Part shown: positions 12,299-23,247 of the stretch, one piece after another
How the letters are laid out: every line of letters starts with the position of its first letter
Position numbering within the stretch: the first letter of the stretch is position 1
From: Hippasteria phrygiana
Lineage: Eukaryota; Echinodermata; Asteroidea; Valvatida; Goniasteridae
NCBI GenBank assembly: GCA_037893225.1
Contig: JAZGUH010000085.1
Span: forward strand, 310,001 to 374,000
Length of the DNA: 64,000 bases
Direction: 5' to 3'
Program-made: the position numbers and the translations under genes
Notes under the pieces: model-generated
Databases searched by the model: none
Told to the model about the DNA's origin: nothing
The model's input: the letters and a program-made list of their open reading frames with translations, nothing else

Positions 12299-12910
12299 GT
12301 TTTCACGAAGTGACAAAAACTCTGTTTCCGGCGAAAATGACGTTTGGAGTAAATCGCATTTTTAATTTTACTCTTTTAGAAATCTTGATTTCGCAGACTT
12401 TCCAGGAGCCAGGCAGTATAAATATAAGATGTCCAGGTGTGTGAGCTATACATTCATTGCTTTGTATCTTTAAATCAATATCTGCATTAATTAAATAGTA
12501 TTAAAGTTTTTGTCACTTCGTGAAAACATCAAAACCCAGACGCTCTACTTATTTTACCATAGCGCGTAGTTTTTGTCACTTCGTGAAAACATCAAAACCC
12601 AGACGCTCTACTTATTTTACCATTATAGCGCGTAGTTTTTGTCACTTCGTGAAAACATCAAAACCCAGACGCTATACTTATTTTACCATAGGGCGTAGTT
12701 TTTGTCACTTCGTGAAAACAGTAACTTATACTAGTTATAGACTGCCAACTTTTTGTTAATTAACAACTCCCGATAATTAAAAAACTAATTAACATTAGGC
12801 TTTGGAAATTGGTTTAAAATGTTTCAAGTCCAACTAACATTAAAATTATGTAAAAATCTCAAATTCGACAAAATATGGATTTTTCAGGTTTTTGTCACTT
12901 CGTGAAAACA
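12299..12910. mobile_element. MITE-like element with reiterated terminal module
   Basis: Ends GTTTTCACGAAGTGACAAAA (12299) and its inverse at about 12889-12910. Inside, the right-end motif is repeated at 12506, 12569, 12635 and 12698 with unit lengths 63, 66 and 63 bp. Confidence 0.65.
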
Positions 12911-13329
12911 TCGACGGTATGTAGGCTACATACGCAGGGCCGTTGTCAATGTAAACAATTAATGGCTGAACAATCCCTCCCCCAATCCATCCATAAAATG
13001 AAAGATGAGGGGCTACATTACCTTTGAAGCAATATCCAAGTTGCTATCGTCCTCCATAATCCAGAGCTTTGCTCTATACTACTGTTTCAGTTTGTTGTGT
13101 TGTTGTTGTTGTAGATAGGGTTGGCGCGTACGGCATTGTATTATGCCCTTTGTGCCATTAACGATAGAAAAACTCGACTGTACATAGTACATTCAAGTCG
13201 TGAGCGGTAGAGTGACGTAGTACTAAGGTCGTGTGGTCTAAGCGACTCTGTGGGTTATTCGGAAAATATAGAATCGAAACTACAAACGTGGGGACATACA
13301 GGTATTTAGGTAGGGAAAAGGAAAATGCT
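12911..13329. other. No gene seen
   Basis: Mixed sequence with a TTGTTGTTGTTG run near 13095. No coding or repeat structure was recognised. Confidence 0.5.
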
Positions 13330-13725
13330 ATGGTGGCCCTGAAGGGACATAATCGGTCGTGAATATTTTTGCGACGTCGCGAAAATATTCACGAAAATAT
13401 TCCTCCATCATCTCCATTTAGGTTTTTGACTCGACGTACGACGTGTACAATGGACTGACCATATCACGCGCGAATTGTAATAACGCCCTCTATCGCGCGT
13501 TCGGTTAAATACCCTCCAAGCTACTGAACAAATATTTGCGACAAAATTCGCGACCAGTCGTGAAAAATTCACGACTAGTTGCGAAAATATTCACGACGTC
13601 GCAAAAATATTCAAGACTTGTCGTGAATAAATTCGCGACGTCGCGAAAATATTCACGATGTCGCAAAAATATTCACGCCCAAATAAATACATTCACGACC
13701 GATTATGTCCCTTTAGGGCCACCAT
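13330..13725. mobile_element. MITE with internal ATTCACGA repeats
   Basis: Terminal repeats ATGGTGGCCCTGAAGGGACA (left) and TGTCCCTTTAGGGCCACCAT (right). Flanks AAAATGCT and AAAATGCC agree at 7 of 8 bases. The interior repeats ATATTCACGACGTCGCGAAA-like words at least eight times. Confidence 0.75.
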
Positions 13726-13943
13726 AAAATGCCCATGATCCTCCAAACACAAAGTGTCACAAGTGTCCTGCAAGGTCGGACCGTGTACCATGCAATTTAA
13801 GTGCCCGGGCCCCGCCGGCTGATTTGCAGGTCCGCAACACCCCCAGGTGATGATTGGTGATACTATGTCTAGCCAACCATTTACACTTTCCCATCCCAGA
13901 AGCTAGTGCAATATCAAGAATATCAGCGAGGTGTATCGGGGAA

Positions 13944-14792
13944 TTATATATTAACATTACAGTTACGTACATATTTGATAATATGTTGGCTGTTTTGTTT
14001 GTGTACAAGAAGTTGTTGGAGTGTTATTTGGGTATTGAGGAGACCAAGTGATTTGATGAGGATTTGTCTTTGGACGTTATATTTACGACAGTTCAAGAGA
14101 AAATGCTTAACACCCTCAGTGCATGAGCATACTTCACATAATCCATTTGGATGTTTGCCGATTTTATATAGGAAATTATTTAAGCCTTTACATACACCAA
14201 GTCTAAGTCTATGCATGATAACTTCGTGGGTACGTGACATTCCCCAGCTAGAGAAAATGAAAGATGGCTTATATTTTATATTATTTAGATTAGTGATGGG
14301 AATGGTTTTGGTCCATTTTTCCTTAAGTTCTTCTTTAAGAATGTGTTTGATTTCATTCTCTAGGAGGGGTATGTGGTGATCGATACTGGTTTTGTGTGTG
14401 GCTGATTTGGCGATTTCATCAGCTCTTTCATTTCCATTGATCCCACAGTGCCCAGGGATCCATTCAAAGTTAACTATAATGCCTTGGTAGTGGATGTTAT
14501 TTAAGGTGTGGCGAATATCACAAACGATTTTATGTTTGGGGAAGGTTTTAGAGATAGACTGGATGGCACTAAGGCAATCACTGAAAATGCATGTATGTAA
14601 AGGCTTAACATCTTCAACCCATTCTAATGCAAGGAGAATTGCGAAAAGTTCTGCTGTAAAGATAGAGACGCCATTATTGAGGCGGGAAGCTTTACTGTAT
14701 TTAAGTTGGGGGATATATATACCACATCCGACAGTATCAAGAGTGGGATTGTGAGAGCCATCCGTGTATAAGTGTGTAGAGAATTTATCCAT
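13944..14792 (-). pseudogene. LINE ORF2: RNase H domain
   Basis: Type I RNase H signatures in order: LYTDGSHNP (first Asp), ELFAILLALEWV (Glu), IFSDCLSAIQSI (Asp) and WIPGHCGINGNERADEIAK (His, Asp). The catalytic residues are kept. A frame change from the upstream thumb region separates it. It would degrade the RNA strand during target-primed reverse transcription. The frame ends at 13944. Confidence 0.85.
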
Positions 14793-16362
14793 GTTGTATT
14801 GATGGTCTCTAAACTAAGATTTTTCTTGTCATAAATATTTGTAGCATCTGCCACTCGAGAGAGGATTTCAGTGGAGACAGAAGGCTTGTTATAATGCCAG
14901 AAAGGAGTGGGGTCGTTGAGGGGGAAAACTGCATACGGGTATTGGGAGATCCTAGCTTCAAAAGGGGTGTTGTGGGTTGTAGACATCCATTTGTCAGCAA
15001 AATAATGCTTTTGCCAGTTATCAGAATGGATGTCATCATTAGGATGTGTTTTGTGTGTATTTACTTTGATTCCGTATAGGTTACATAAGAACTGTCTACG
15101 TAGAGCCAAAGGTGGGTCTCCACATTCGGTCTGTAGCCTAAAAAGTGGGGAACTGTGAATAGCTCCTGTACAAATTTTAAGAGCTTGGTATTGAATACTG
15201 TCAAGTTTTTGCTTGGCAGTCAGGGATGCAGAGTCGAAAGCTTCACACCCGTATTCCAAGATGGGTTTTATTAGAGCACTATATAGCTGATAAAGTGTTT
15301 TACAATCGGCCCCCCAGGAAATACCGCTAATGCATCTGAGGATGTTATGTCTCTTTTTACATTTTGTAATTATACTGTCGATGTGTGGATTCCATGTTAA
15401 TTTGCTGTCAAAAATCACTCCCAGGAATTTGGCCGAGGACAAAGTCTGTAATCTAAGGTTTTGGATGTGCAGGGAGATATTGATAAGTTTTTTATTGGTG
15501 AACAAGACAACAATTGTTTTGGGATAGACAACTTAAAACCCAATTTGTCACACCAAGATTTGACATTATTAAGGTTTTGTTAGATTTTCATTTCTAGGTA
15601 AGATGTGTTTCTGTTGGATTTCCAGATGGCGATATCATCTGCATATTGTGAGACATTTGCATCAACGACATGGTGGGAGAGATCATTGACAGCAACGTTA
15701 AAAAGGAGAGGTCTGATAACACTGCCCTGTGGAACACCATTTTCCATGGTTCTTTCTTTAGAAAGACAATTATTAACTTTAACTTGAATTTTTCTATCAT
15801 TAAGGAAATTATCAATCCATTTTATTATCCGACCATAAATACCCATGGAATGTAATTTAATAATAATACCTTTGCGCCAAAGCATATCATAAGCTTTTTC
15901 AATGTCAAGAAAAATAGCAAGGGTGCTTTCTTTATTACTCCTGGCTTTATTGATAGATGATTCCAAATTGACAATGTGATCTTTGGTACTTCTTCCTTTC
16001 CGGAAACCACTCAGGGGATTGGATAATAAGTTATGGGTTTCTAGATACCATAGTAATCGAGAATTAACAATTCGTTCCATTATTTTACAGAAAGTAGCTG
16101 TGAGTGCAATGGGTCTATATGATAGGGGGTTGGTGGATTCTTTTCCTGGTTTGAGGAATGGAATAAGGATAGCATCCTTCCATTGTTTGGGGCATTGAGA
16201 GGTATACCATATCATGTTAAAGATGATGAGTACGTAATTACGAATTTTCATGGGGAGGTGTTTAATGACATCGTTTCTTATTCCATCTTTACCAGGAGAG
16301 GTGCACTTAGAGGAATCAATTGCATGGTTTAATTCTTCTAAGGTAAGAGGCTCATTAATCAC
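14624..16362 (-). pseudogene. LINE ORF2: reverse transcriptase
   Basis: Two frames. 16362-15580 holds the fingers and palm: GKDGIRNDVIKHLP, YRPIALTATFCKIMERIVNS, GFRKGRSTKDHI, LDIEKAYDMLW, GVPQGSVIRPLLF and catalytic YADD. 15505-14624 holds the later part (KFLGVIFDSKLTWNPHI) and the thumb. The frames are split near 15510-15580. The YADD box and the LDIEKAYD aspartate are intact, so decay is by indels rather than loss of key residues. Confidence 0.88.
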
Positions 16363-16476
16363 ACTGTCATTGTTACTATCAATACAAAAATCATTTCAGC
16401 TTTATTTTTGATGGGGGTAAATAAAGGGCTGTAATTGTTCGTGCTGCTGACTTTAGCATAGCTGTCGGCAAGGGCT

Positions 16477-17632
16477 TCAGCCTTGTCTTGGTATAATGAT
16501 ATCTGTGCCATTGTGGTTTAGAACTGGTATGCTACTTGTATTACGAGTTTTTTCTATTCGTTTAATTTTGTTCCAAATAACTTTAGTATTAGTTTTCGGA
16601 TTTATTTCGTTGCAAAAGATTTCCCAATCTTTTCTTTTAGCATTTTTAATTGTCTTCCTGGCTATGGCACAAGCCCTTTTATACTCTATAAGGTCTGTAG
16701 GAAGACGAGTTTTTCTGAAAATATTAAGAGCTTTTTTCTTACTATCTATGGCCTGTTTGCAATCATCATTCCACCAGGAGGTAGGGGTTTTATTGTGGTT
16801 TGGGTTGGTTTTTGGAATTGAGCAGCTCATGGCTGACTCAAGCTCATTGATGAAGTTGTTGTATGTATCATCAATGTTTTCTGAAGTGTTGGGTTCAGAT
16901 ATATTCAGATTGCAAGCAACTTGAAATTTATTCCAATCAGCTTTTTTAATGGACCATTTAGGTGTGAAATTAGCTTTACTTTTATAAATAGAATGATTAT
17001 AATCAGTGATGATGGGGCAGTGATCACTTCCCCAGGAATCATCCAGAACTGTCCAGTTACATTTAGCAGCTAGATTAGGTGAGACAAAAGTGACATCAAT
17101 ACAAGAAAGAGTACCATGAGAACTATTCGCTCTTGTACCTTGACCAGAATTAACACAGACCATATCAAAATCTGTTATTATATCGTCAATAATCTTGCCG
17201 TTATGGTCAAGCTTAGAGCTGCCCCACAGGGGGTTATGACCATTCAAATCTCCACAAATTATGCGAGGATTCACAGTTCTATTTAGTATCTCTCTTAGAT
17301 AGCTGTCTTCTAAGGCGTTGCATGGGTTATATATGTTGATGATGTTGGTTTATTTTTATAGGTATCATAAATTTCTCCAATTTGATACTCAATAGGAGTG
17401 TCAGAACCATGTATGTATTTAAAGGCTAGACCACGTTTAACAAGGAATGCACAGCCTCCTCCCCTTTTTTTAGTTCCTGTGTTCTGTCTTTAAGCCAGGT
17501 TTCCTGAATACATATGAGATCTGGTTTTTGTGTCCAGGAAAAATTGTTTATAGATGATTTAAATTCATTGCAATGAGCTGTAAGAGACTGTGCATTCCAT
17601 TGTAAGATAAACACCATAATAAGAAAAATCAT
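16477..17632 (-). pseudogene. LINE ORF2: AP endonuclease
   Basis: 17632-17426 starts ORF2 with ILQWNAQSLTAHCNEF and CIQETWLK (metal-binding Glu). After a broken stretch, 17274-16477 has ICGDLNGHNPLWGS, CIDVTFVS and WGSDHCPI, the catalytic Asp/Asn and SDH motifs. The break near 17290-17430 removes the middle of the fold. The ORF2 start overlaps the ORF1 stop as ATGA on the minus strand (17629-17632). Confidence 0.85.
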
Positions 17633-19206
17633 GACGAAGTTTTGTTCGATTTTCCTATGTATAGTGATCTGGCTGGTTTTATGGGCTTCTGACGGGTCTG
17701 CGTTTTTTTGGGTCGAAGATATCTTGGTCTTATCTTGGGTAGGTTTGGGGCCCGATTCGCCTCCTTGTATTGGTACGTGTGGATGTTCTTTGCCTTCCTT
17801 GTTTCTTTAGTCTGTGTTGGGGGGTTGTCAGAATGGATCATGTGATTGACAAGGGCCTTAATCGATGTGTCTCTTTCCTCTTTGTTCTTCAGCGTGTCCC
17901 ATATTTGTATCGTGCCTGAGAGAAGTTCCGTTAGGTATTGTTCGTTGCACATGCAATGTGTGTGCTCGGTTTGTGTTCCTTCCGTTGCAATAGTTTGAGT
18001 GCTCGCGTCTTTGGAGGTTGGGGTTTTTGTGATTGGTGTGGTTGGCATCGTATTTGTGTTTTCCATGGTGTTTGTGTTTGACCGCAGAGAATTTTTGTTT
18101 CCGTTGCTTGAGGATTGTGCCATGTTGGAACATGGTTGTGCTGGCGAGGGAGTCAACTGAGAGCTCGTGCGTATTGATATGTCAGTTTTGATTGCATTTG
18201 CAGCTTCGGCATATGAAATATTATATGTGACTCTGATTCCTTGAATTCGCTTTTCCTGTTTGATGGTGCTGCATCCCCCATAAGCCGGTGAATGGTCTCC
18301 TCCACATCTGCAACATCTAGTGTTGTCTTTTTGCTTACACTGTTCATAGTTGTGGGGCCCTCCACATCGCACACAGCGTGTAGAGCTTCTGCAGTTTTTT
18401 GCAGTATGGCCCAGTCTTTGACAGTTGAAGCATCGGATTATGGGAGGGATGTACGGTTTGACTATGAAATTTTCATATCCTATTTGTATCCGGGATGGTG
18501 GGTTTGGTGAATTAAAAGTCAAACAGATAGAGAGGCTCTTTTCAAGTTTGCCATCTCTTTTGCGCATGAGTCGTTTGACTTCTACGACTCCATGTTGCTT
18601 ACATACAGATAGAATTTCGTCTTCTGATGTGTCAGGTTCTATGCCATAGATGACACCTTTACTTTGAGTTTCTGATTTTGCAAATTCTGCTTGTACACTC
18701 CATTGTTCTAGGCGACTGATGATTTTGAGTTTTTTTTGCTTGAGCTGATGTGTGACATTTAACTGTGATGCCTCCTTGATTATTCTTGGAGACACTCTTG
18801 ATGTAGTCTTTTAGGTTTCCCACATTGTTCAAAGCTTTGGCAATTCTGATTGGGTTTATTTTTGACAGTTTGACATCTGGAGAGGTAATGGTTACTAATG
18901 TGGGTTGAGATTGATAAGTATCGTATTTTACTGTGTTTCCCGTCGACGTTTTGTTGGTTGTTCATTTGGGGACTCGTATTCAGAATCTGTATAGACATCA
19001 CTATAGCTTAGACTGTGTTTGGTACGTTTCCTGCTTTGAGTTTGCCAGGGGGTTTGGGTATTGTTTTGTGCCTGACTGTACATGACATCAAATGTTGACC
19101 ATGGCTGTTCATCAGGATCAGGATTTTGATCTTGTGCTTCCATTTGATTTTGAGAAAGCTGATCCCATGATGTGTCATCATGATCAGAATCAGATAGATC
19201 GGCCAT
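17629..19206 (-). pseudogene. LINE ORF1, Gag-like RNA-binding protein
   Basis: The acidic N-terminus (MADLSDSDHDD, 19206) is in one frame to 18928. A frameshifted gap follows, then 18795-17629. The latter has an RRM-like region (GVIYGIEPDTSEDEILSVCK) and three zinc knuckles: CFNCQRLGHTAKNC, CVRCGGPHNYEQC and CCRCGGDHSPAYGGC. The C-terminal tail is Ser/Thr/Asn-rich and basic. It would coat element RNA. Confidence 0.85.
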
Positions 19207-19253
19207 GGCCGATATGGATGTGATATTGGGGAATATTTTCCGATACACCTCAC

Positions 19254-19699
19254 GATAATCTGATATTACTTACCCGCGTCCGTTGAAGTAGAAATTGATG
19301 ATCTGGAGATCAACCGTTGGCGAGGAGCCGAAAATAAAATTTGAAATTCGCGCCACCGCACAGAGCACGTCCGCACTACGTCACCGCTAGCAAGAAAAAA
19401 ACTTCAGTTTGTAGTCAGTCAGAAAAGTAAATTCTTTCTAGACTTGGCTTTCTTTTCACCGAAGCCTTCTGCTGATGAGGAATTCATTCATTGGTCACCA
19501 ATAACTATCGCTGCATAATGTACTGAAAAGTAAATGTCGCTGCGCTGGCATGGTACTCGTCGTTTATGTTACACCATAGAGTTATATAACTCTATGTGTT
19601 ACACACATGTCTGCATGGTCCATGGTAGTCTTGGTTCCAAGACGTCCTTAGCGCGGTGCGACGTACAGCGCGCACGGCAGCGCCCTCTAGCTGATACCC
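19254..19699 (-). other. Presumed LINE 5' UTR and flank
   Basis: GC-richer sequence upstream of ORF1. The element's 5' end is not marked by any visible duplication. No other gene is seen. Confidence 0.4.
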
Positions 19700-19881
19700 T
19701 GCACGATATGGGGGAAAAGAGTACACCCCCCCCCCCCCCCTTTTATCCCTATACCCTAAGCACGCTTCAGATTATTGTTATCTAACACATCCCCCTAGAA
19801 TTCTGAATAGAATTCCTGAGATTCCGGGAACACAATGGCCAACACAAAAGAGGGGGTTCCCCTTTTCCCCCATATCGTGCA
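19700..19881. mobile_element. MITE with GCACGATATG terminal repeats
   Basis: Left TGCACGATATGGGGGAAAAG and right CCCCCATATCGTGCA are inverted. A truncated inverted relative (GAATTCTTTTCAGAAATC block) lies at about 8112-8195. Confidence 0.7.
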
Positions 19882-20924
19882 TGCTTCATATGCTCTAGCT
19901 ATTTCTCCATGCACACTCACTATAAAGGTTCAAAAGTGGACATCTGCTTTTCTGCCGTTAAAATAGCAGAAAAGCAGATTGAACGTTTTGGTTAAATGCA
20001 TTTTTCTACTTTTCAAATTTTCAGCTATATTTTCACTGTATGATTGTAGGTCTTTTGTACGTACGCGCGCACACAAGACAGACATTGTACATGTATACAC
20101 ATTGTACAACGCATGCGCTGCACGTGTTTGTCTTTTCTCAAGACAAATTTCGCTACACGTTAGCTGTGTGTACGTGCATTGTACACTGGGAATAAGATGG
20201 TGGCATTCAGTGCGGTTGCTTGCACTTGACGAAGGCTAGCAACAAAGCAACGCGCACGCGCAGATGCGCTTTAGGGTTTGGAGTTATTGAACCAATTGCT
20301 CTAACCCCCAGGTCTTATAGTAGCCTTTTCTCCAGACGAAGTTTGCAACACGTTAGCTGCATGTACCATTGTACATGTATAGCATTCAGTGTGGTTGTTT
20401 GCACTTGACCAAGACTACCAACGACGGATCCCAGGAGAAAATTCCAGTTGAATCCCATTGTGTCCCATTGAAAACTTTAATGGGACTCAACGGGTGCTTA
20501 CGGGTGTCAATGGGACTGAACGGGATCCCTTTATTTCAATGGGAAATTCATTATAACCTGAAGAGATGTATTAACTGGACCTAATGGGACCTTATGGGAT
20601 GCAATGGGTCACACCCTTCTTCAACTGGAGTATATGGGATCCCGTAAGAATTACTCGGGGTTTGCATCCGTGCAATTTGCATGTCTTTGGAAATGCCTCC
20701 CTCCTACTAGACAATAGTATTGTCTTCTTGGCATATAACCGCTTTGCATGGCTCTCGCCAGTCACTTCAGGCTCTTGCACGCATGCTGAGTGTTGTATTT
20801 ACAACTCCCATTTCTGCTTTATCGCATTTTCCCCACCCTCCCACCCCAATTTCTTGCTTTATCATTTCCGGATTTGTTTGCTCTTTTTTGGTTTTTGTTT
20901 GTTTTATCTTTATTTTTTACAGGC
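19882..20924. other. Leader/flank of the DIRS element, no gene supported
   Basis: It contains ATGGGAC-rich imperfect repeats at 20440-20610 and ends in a pyrimidine tract with TTTTTTACAG just before the zinc-knuckle start, a possible acceptor. A frame from 20584 runs through here but resembles nothing. Confidence 0.4.
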
Positions 20925-21170
20925 ATGTCGAGCTCTATCTGCTATGCCTGTGGCATGCAAGGCCATTGGTCGAGACAATGTCCCTTCGCTGCCGCCAATG
21001 GCGGCTTCTACCAGCAAAGATCGAGGTCCAGATTCAACCCCATTCTTGGCCCCCCAGCCACAAGGAGTTTCCCCGGTCAAGCACCGATGTCGTACCGACC
21101 ACTGCTGCCCTCAAGCGCCGATAGAGCAACAGAGTTCCCCAAAGATTCCCGGGCCCAAGCCTCTTCCTAA
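20925..21170 (+). CDS. DIRS element Gag-like zinc-knuckle peptide
   Basis: 81 codons starting MSSSICYACGMQGHWSRQC, a CX2CX4HX4C knuckle, then an Arg/Ser/Pro-rich tail. The start sits 2 nt after a strong acceptor-like TTTTTTACAG, so an upstream exon may be spliced in. It overlaps the reverse-transcriptase frame. Confidence 0.55.
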   Translation: MSSSICYACGMQGHWSRQCPFAAANGGFYQQRSRSRFNPILGPPATRSFPGQAPMSYRPLLPSSADRATEFPKDSRAQASS

Positions 21171-22215
21171 TCAGATTCATAGCAGTGAACCTATCACCAA
21201 GAAGTTTTCTGATATCATTCAGGTACCATGTGATTATCAATATGATTATCTAACCTCCGACAAATTGCATGTGAAAGGTAGATTACGATCACACTGTGAA
21301 TTCTGGGAACGTATAGGTGTTCCACACATGATCATGTCCATTATAAATGAAGGTTTCAAATTATGGTTCATTGAAGATCCCCCGCCTATGACTCTTCGAA
21401 ACAACTTTTCGGCTCTTCACAATTCAACCTTTGTCACAGAATCCATTTTCGAATTATTGGCTTCTGATAGAATTGGGGAAAACAGTTTCCCTTCTTACGT
21501 TACGAGTCCACTTTCTGTTGTTTCCCAGGCCTCGGGCAAAAATCGTCTAATTCTAGACTTGAGTCAGTTGAACAAGTATGTGCAGAAGAACCATTTCAAA
21601 ATAGATGACTGGAAGGTCGCATTACCATACTTCAGTTCAGATGCTCTTTTGTTCTCCTTTGATTTAAAATCTGGATATCATCACGTTGATATTGCTCCAC
21701 AATTTCACAAGTATTTTGGGTTTTCTTGGTGCATTGCTGGCATTCAGAGATATTTTGAGTTCACAGTTCTCCCCTTTGGCCTTACCTCTGCCCCCTGGAT
21801 TTTCACCAAAATTATGAAACCTTGGGTTACGCATTGGCGTTCTTGTGGCATTTTTATTTCCCTCTATCTGGATGATGGTTTTATAATTGTACCCCGATCG
21901 AATCTTTCCCAAGATAAACATGTCACATTAGCCTCACAAGTTTCTGCCCATGTTCGATCAGATTTATTGAATGCTGGTTTCATTTACAACATAGCCAAAA
22001 GTGTTTGGAAGCCCACTCGCTCTATTGTTTGGCTAGGCATGATTTGGGATTCCAGTATGGGTACTCTTAAGGTGTTGGACCGTAGGATAACCAAACTTCG
22101 AGCCTCCATCGTTTCCCTGCTAAGATTTCCCTCTTGCTCAATCAGGGACCTTCATTCCTTTGTTGGGCAGATCATTTCTCTGTCGCCAGTTATAGGAACG
22201 TCAGCAGGCTTATGA
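20928..22215 (+). CDS. DIRS element reverse transcriptase
   Basis: The recognisable domain begins near 21190. Motifs are KNRLILDLSQLNKYV, FSFDLKSGYHHVDI (catalytic Asp), FTVLPFGLTSAPWIFTK and SLYLDDG (catalytic YLDD, ~21862-21881), followed by a connection region with VWLGMIWD. The frame ends at 22215. The downstream RNase H continues in another frame from about 22195, consistent with a one-base indel. The open frame extends upstream to 20584 but that part is not recognisable. Confidence 0.85.
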
Positions 22216-23009
22216 CTCGATCTTGTCAAATTCGCATAACTGCAGCCGCTGACGAGGATTTAGTGATTATTCTCGATGATAAGTGTCTCATCGAGATTCA
22301 GTTTTGGCGTGATAATGTTTCCCGTCTTAACATTCGGCAAGTTTTCCTTTCCCCAAGAGTTAACAAAGTTAGCATATTTTCAGATGCAAGTTCAGTAGGG
22401 TCGGGTGCAATCACGTGCAACGAAAATCACGTTGCTCATAAGAATTGGACTCCTGAAGAAAGGACAAAGAGTTCAACTTGGCGTGAACTTGAAGCGATTT
22501 CATTTGCTCTTGGTTCATTTTTGCCTTTAATTTCTTCCTCCCGGGTAAAATTGTTCACAGATAGTCAGGCTGCGGCCATAATTCTCGAAGTGGGGAGCAT
22601 GAAAGACCATCTTCAATCCTTAGCCTTCAAGATTTTCAAATTTTGCCTTAACAATCGCATTCGGCTCGAAGTTGATTGGATTCCTCGTTCCCTTAATGAT
22701 CAAGCCGATTTTATTAGCAAGCTCATTGATGTAGAAGACTGGTGTATATCGGACGAATTCTTCGAATCTATCAATAATTCATGGGGTCCTCTGACGATTG
22801 ATTGTTTCGCGTCATACTATAATGCAAAATTGCCTCGATTTTTCTCCAGGTTTTGGAATCCCGGGGCGGAAGCTGTGGACGCTTTCGCTCAAGACTGGTC
22901 AGGGGAAAATGTACTATTAGTTCCCCGTTACATTAATTCCCTCTGTTCTGATTCACTTGCAATGTTGTCACGGAACTGGGATCTTAGTCTGCCCATGGTG
23001 GCCCTCTAG
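22195..23009 (+). CDS. DIRS element RNase H and methyltransferase-like region
   Basis: RNase H motifs FSDASSVGSG, STWRELEAISFAL, LFTDSQAAA and DWIPRSLNDQADFISKL are in order. A region with TIDCFASYYNAKLPRFFSRF and DAFAQDWSGENVLLVP follows, as in DIRS-type polyproteins. The frame ends at 23009. The conserved continuation (CPWWPSSPFWPMLW to GSPNFEGVMAAVKLDF) is in another frame to 23181, so a second frame break lies near 22960-22990. Confidence 0.8.
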
Positions 23010-23181
23010 CCCATTCTGGCCTATGTTATGGACAACGTTCTTGCCTTTTATCGTTGATTTCTTTACTATGCCTGGCAGGTGTGCGTTAGTACATGGGAGA
23101 AACAAAAATTCTCTGTTTGGTTCACCCAACTTTGAAGGTGTAATGGCAGCAGTGAAGTTGGATTTCTTTCCGTTTTCTTAG
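22957..23181 (+). pseudogene. Frameshifted end of the RNase H/methyltransferase-like ORF
   Basis: It reads GTGILVCPWWPSSPFWPMLW through GSPNFEGVMAAVKLDF, the usual C-terminal part of this polyprotein, displaced by one frame break. It stops at 23181, just before the intron-like gap to the recombinase. Confidence 0.7.
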
Positions 23182-23247
23182 TACCCCCTGATATTCATGC
23201 ATACCAATATTAATCGCATTTCTTTTCTTTTATTCTTTATTCTACAG

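Larger units (their letters stand above)
13944..19253 (-). mobile_element. I/Nimb-like non-LTR retrotransposon, decayed
   Basis: ORF1 (RRM-like plus three zinc knuckles), then ORF2 with apurinic endonuclease, reverse transcriptase and RNase H in the order of the I group. At least five frame breaks make it inactive. The untranslated ends reach roughly 13,740 and 19,330; no terminal repeat or target duplication was seen. Clade is from domain order, not a tree. Confidence 0.85.

Noticed and set aside
20584..20924. N-terminal part of the long reverse-transcriptase frame
   Set aside because: Composition is hydrophobic and low complexity, and it spans a pyrimidine-rich acceptor. It is more likely leader or intron than protein.
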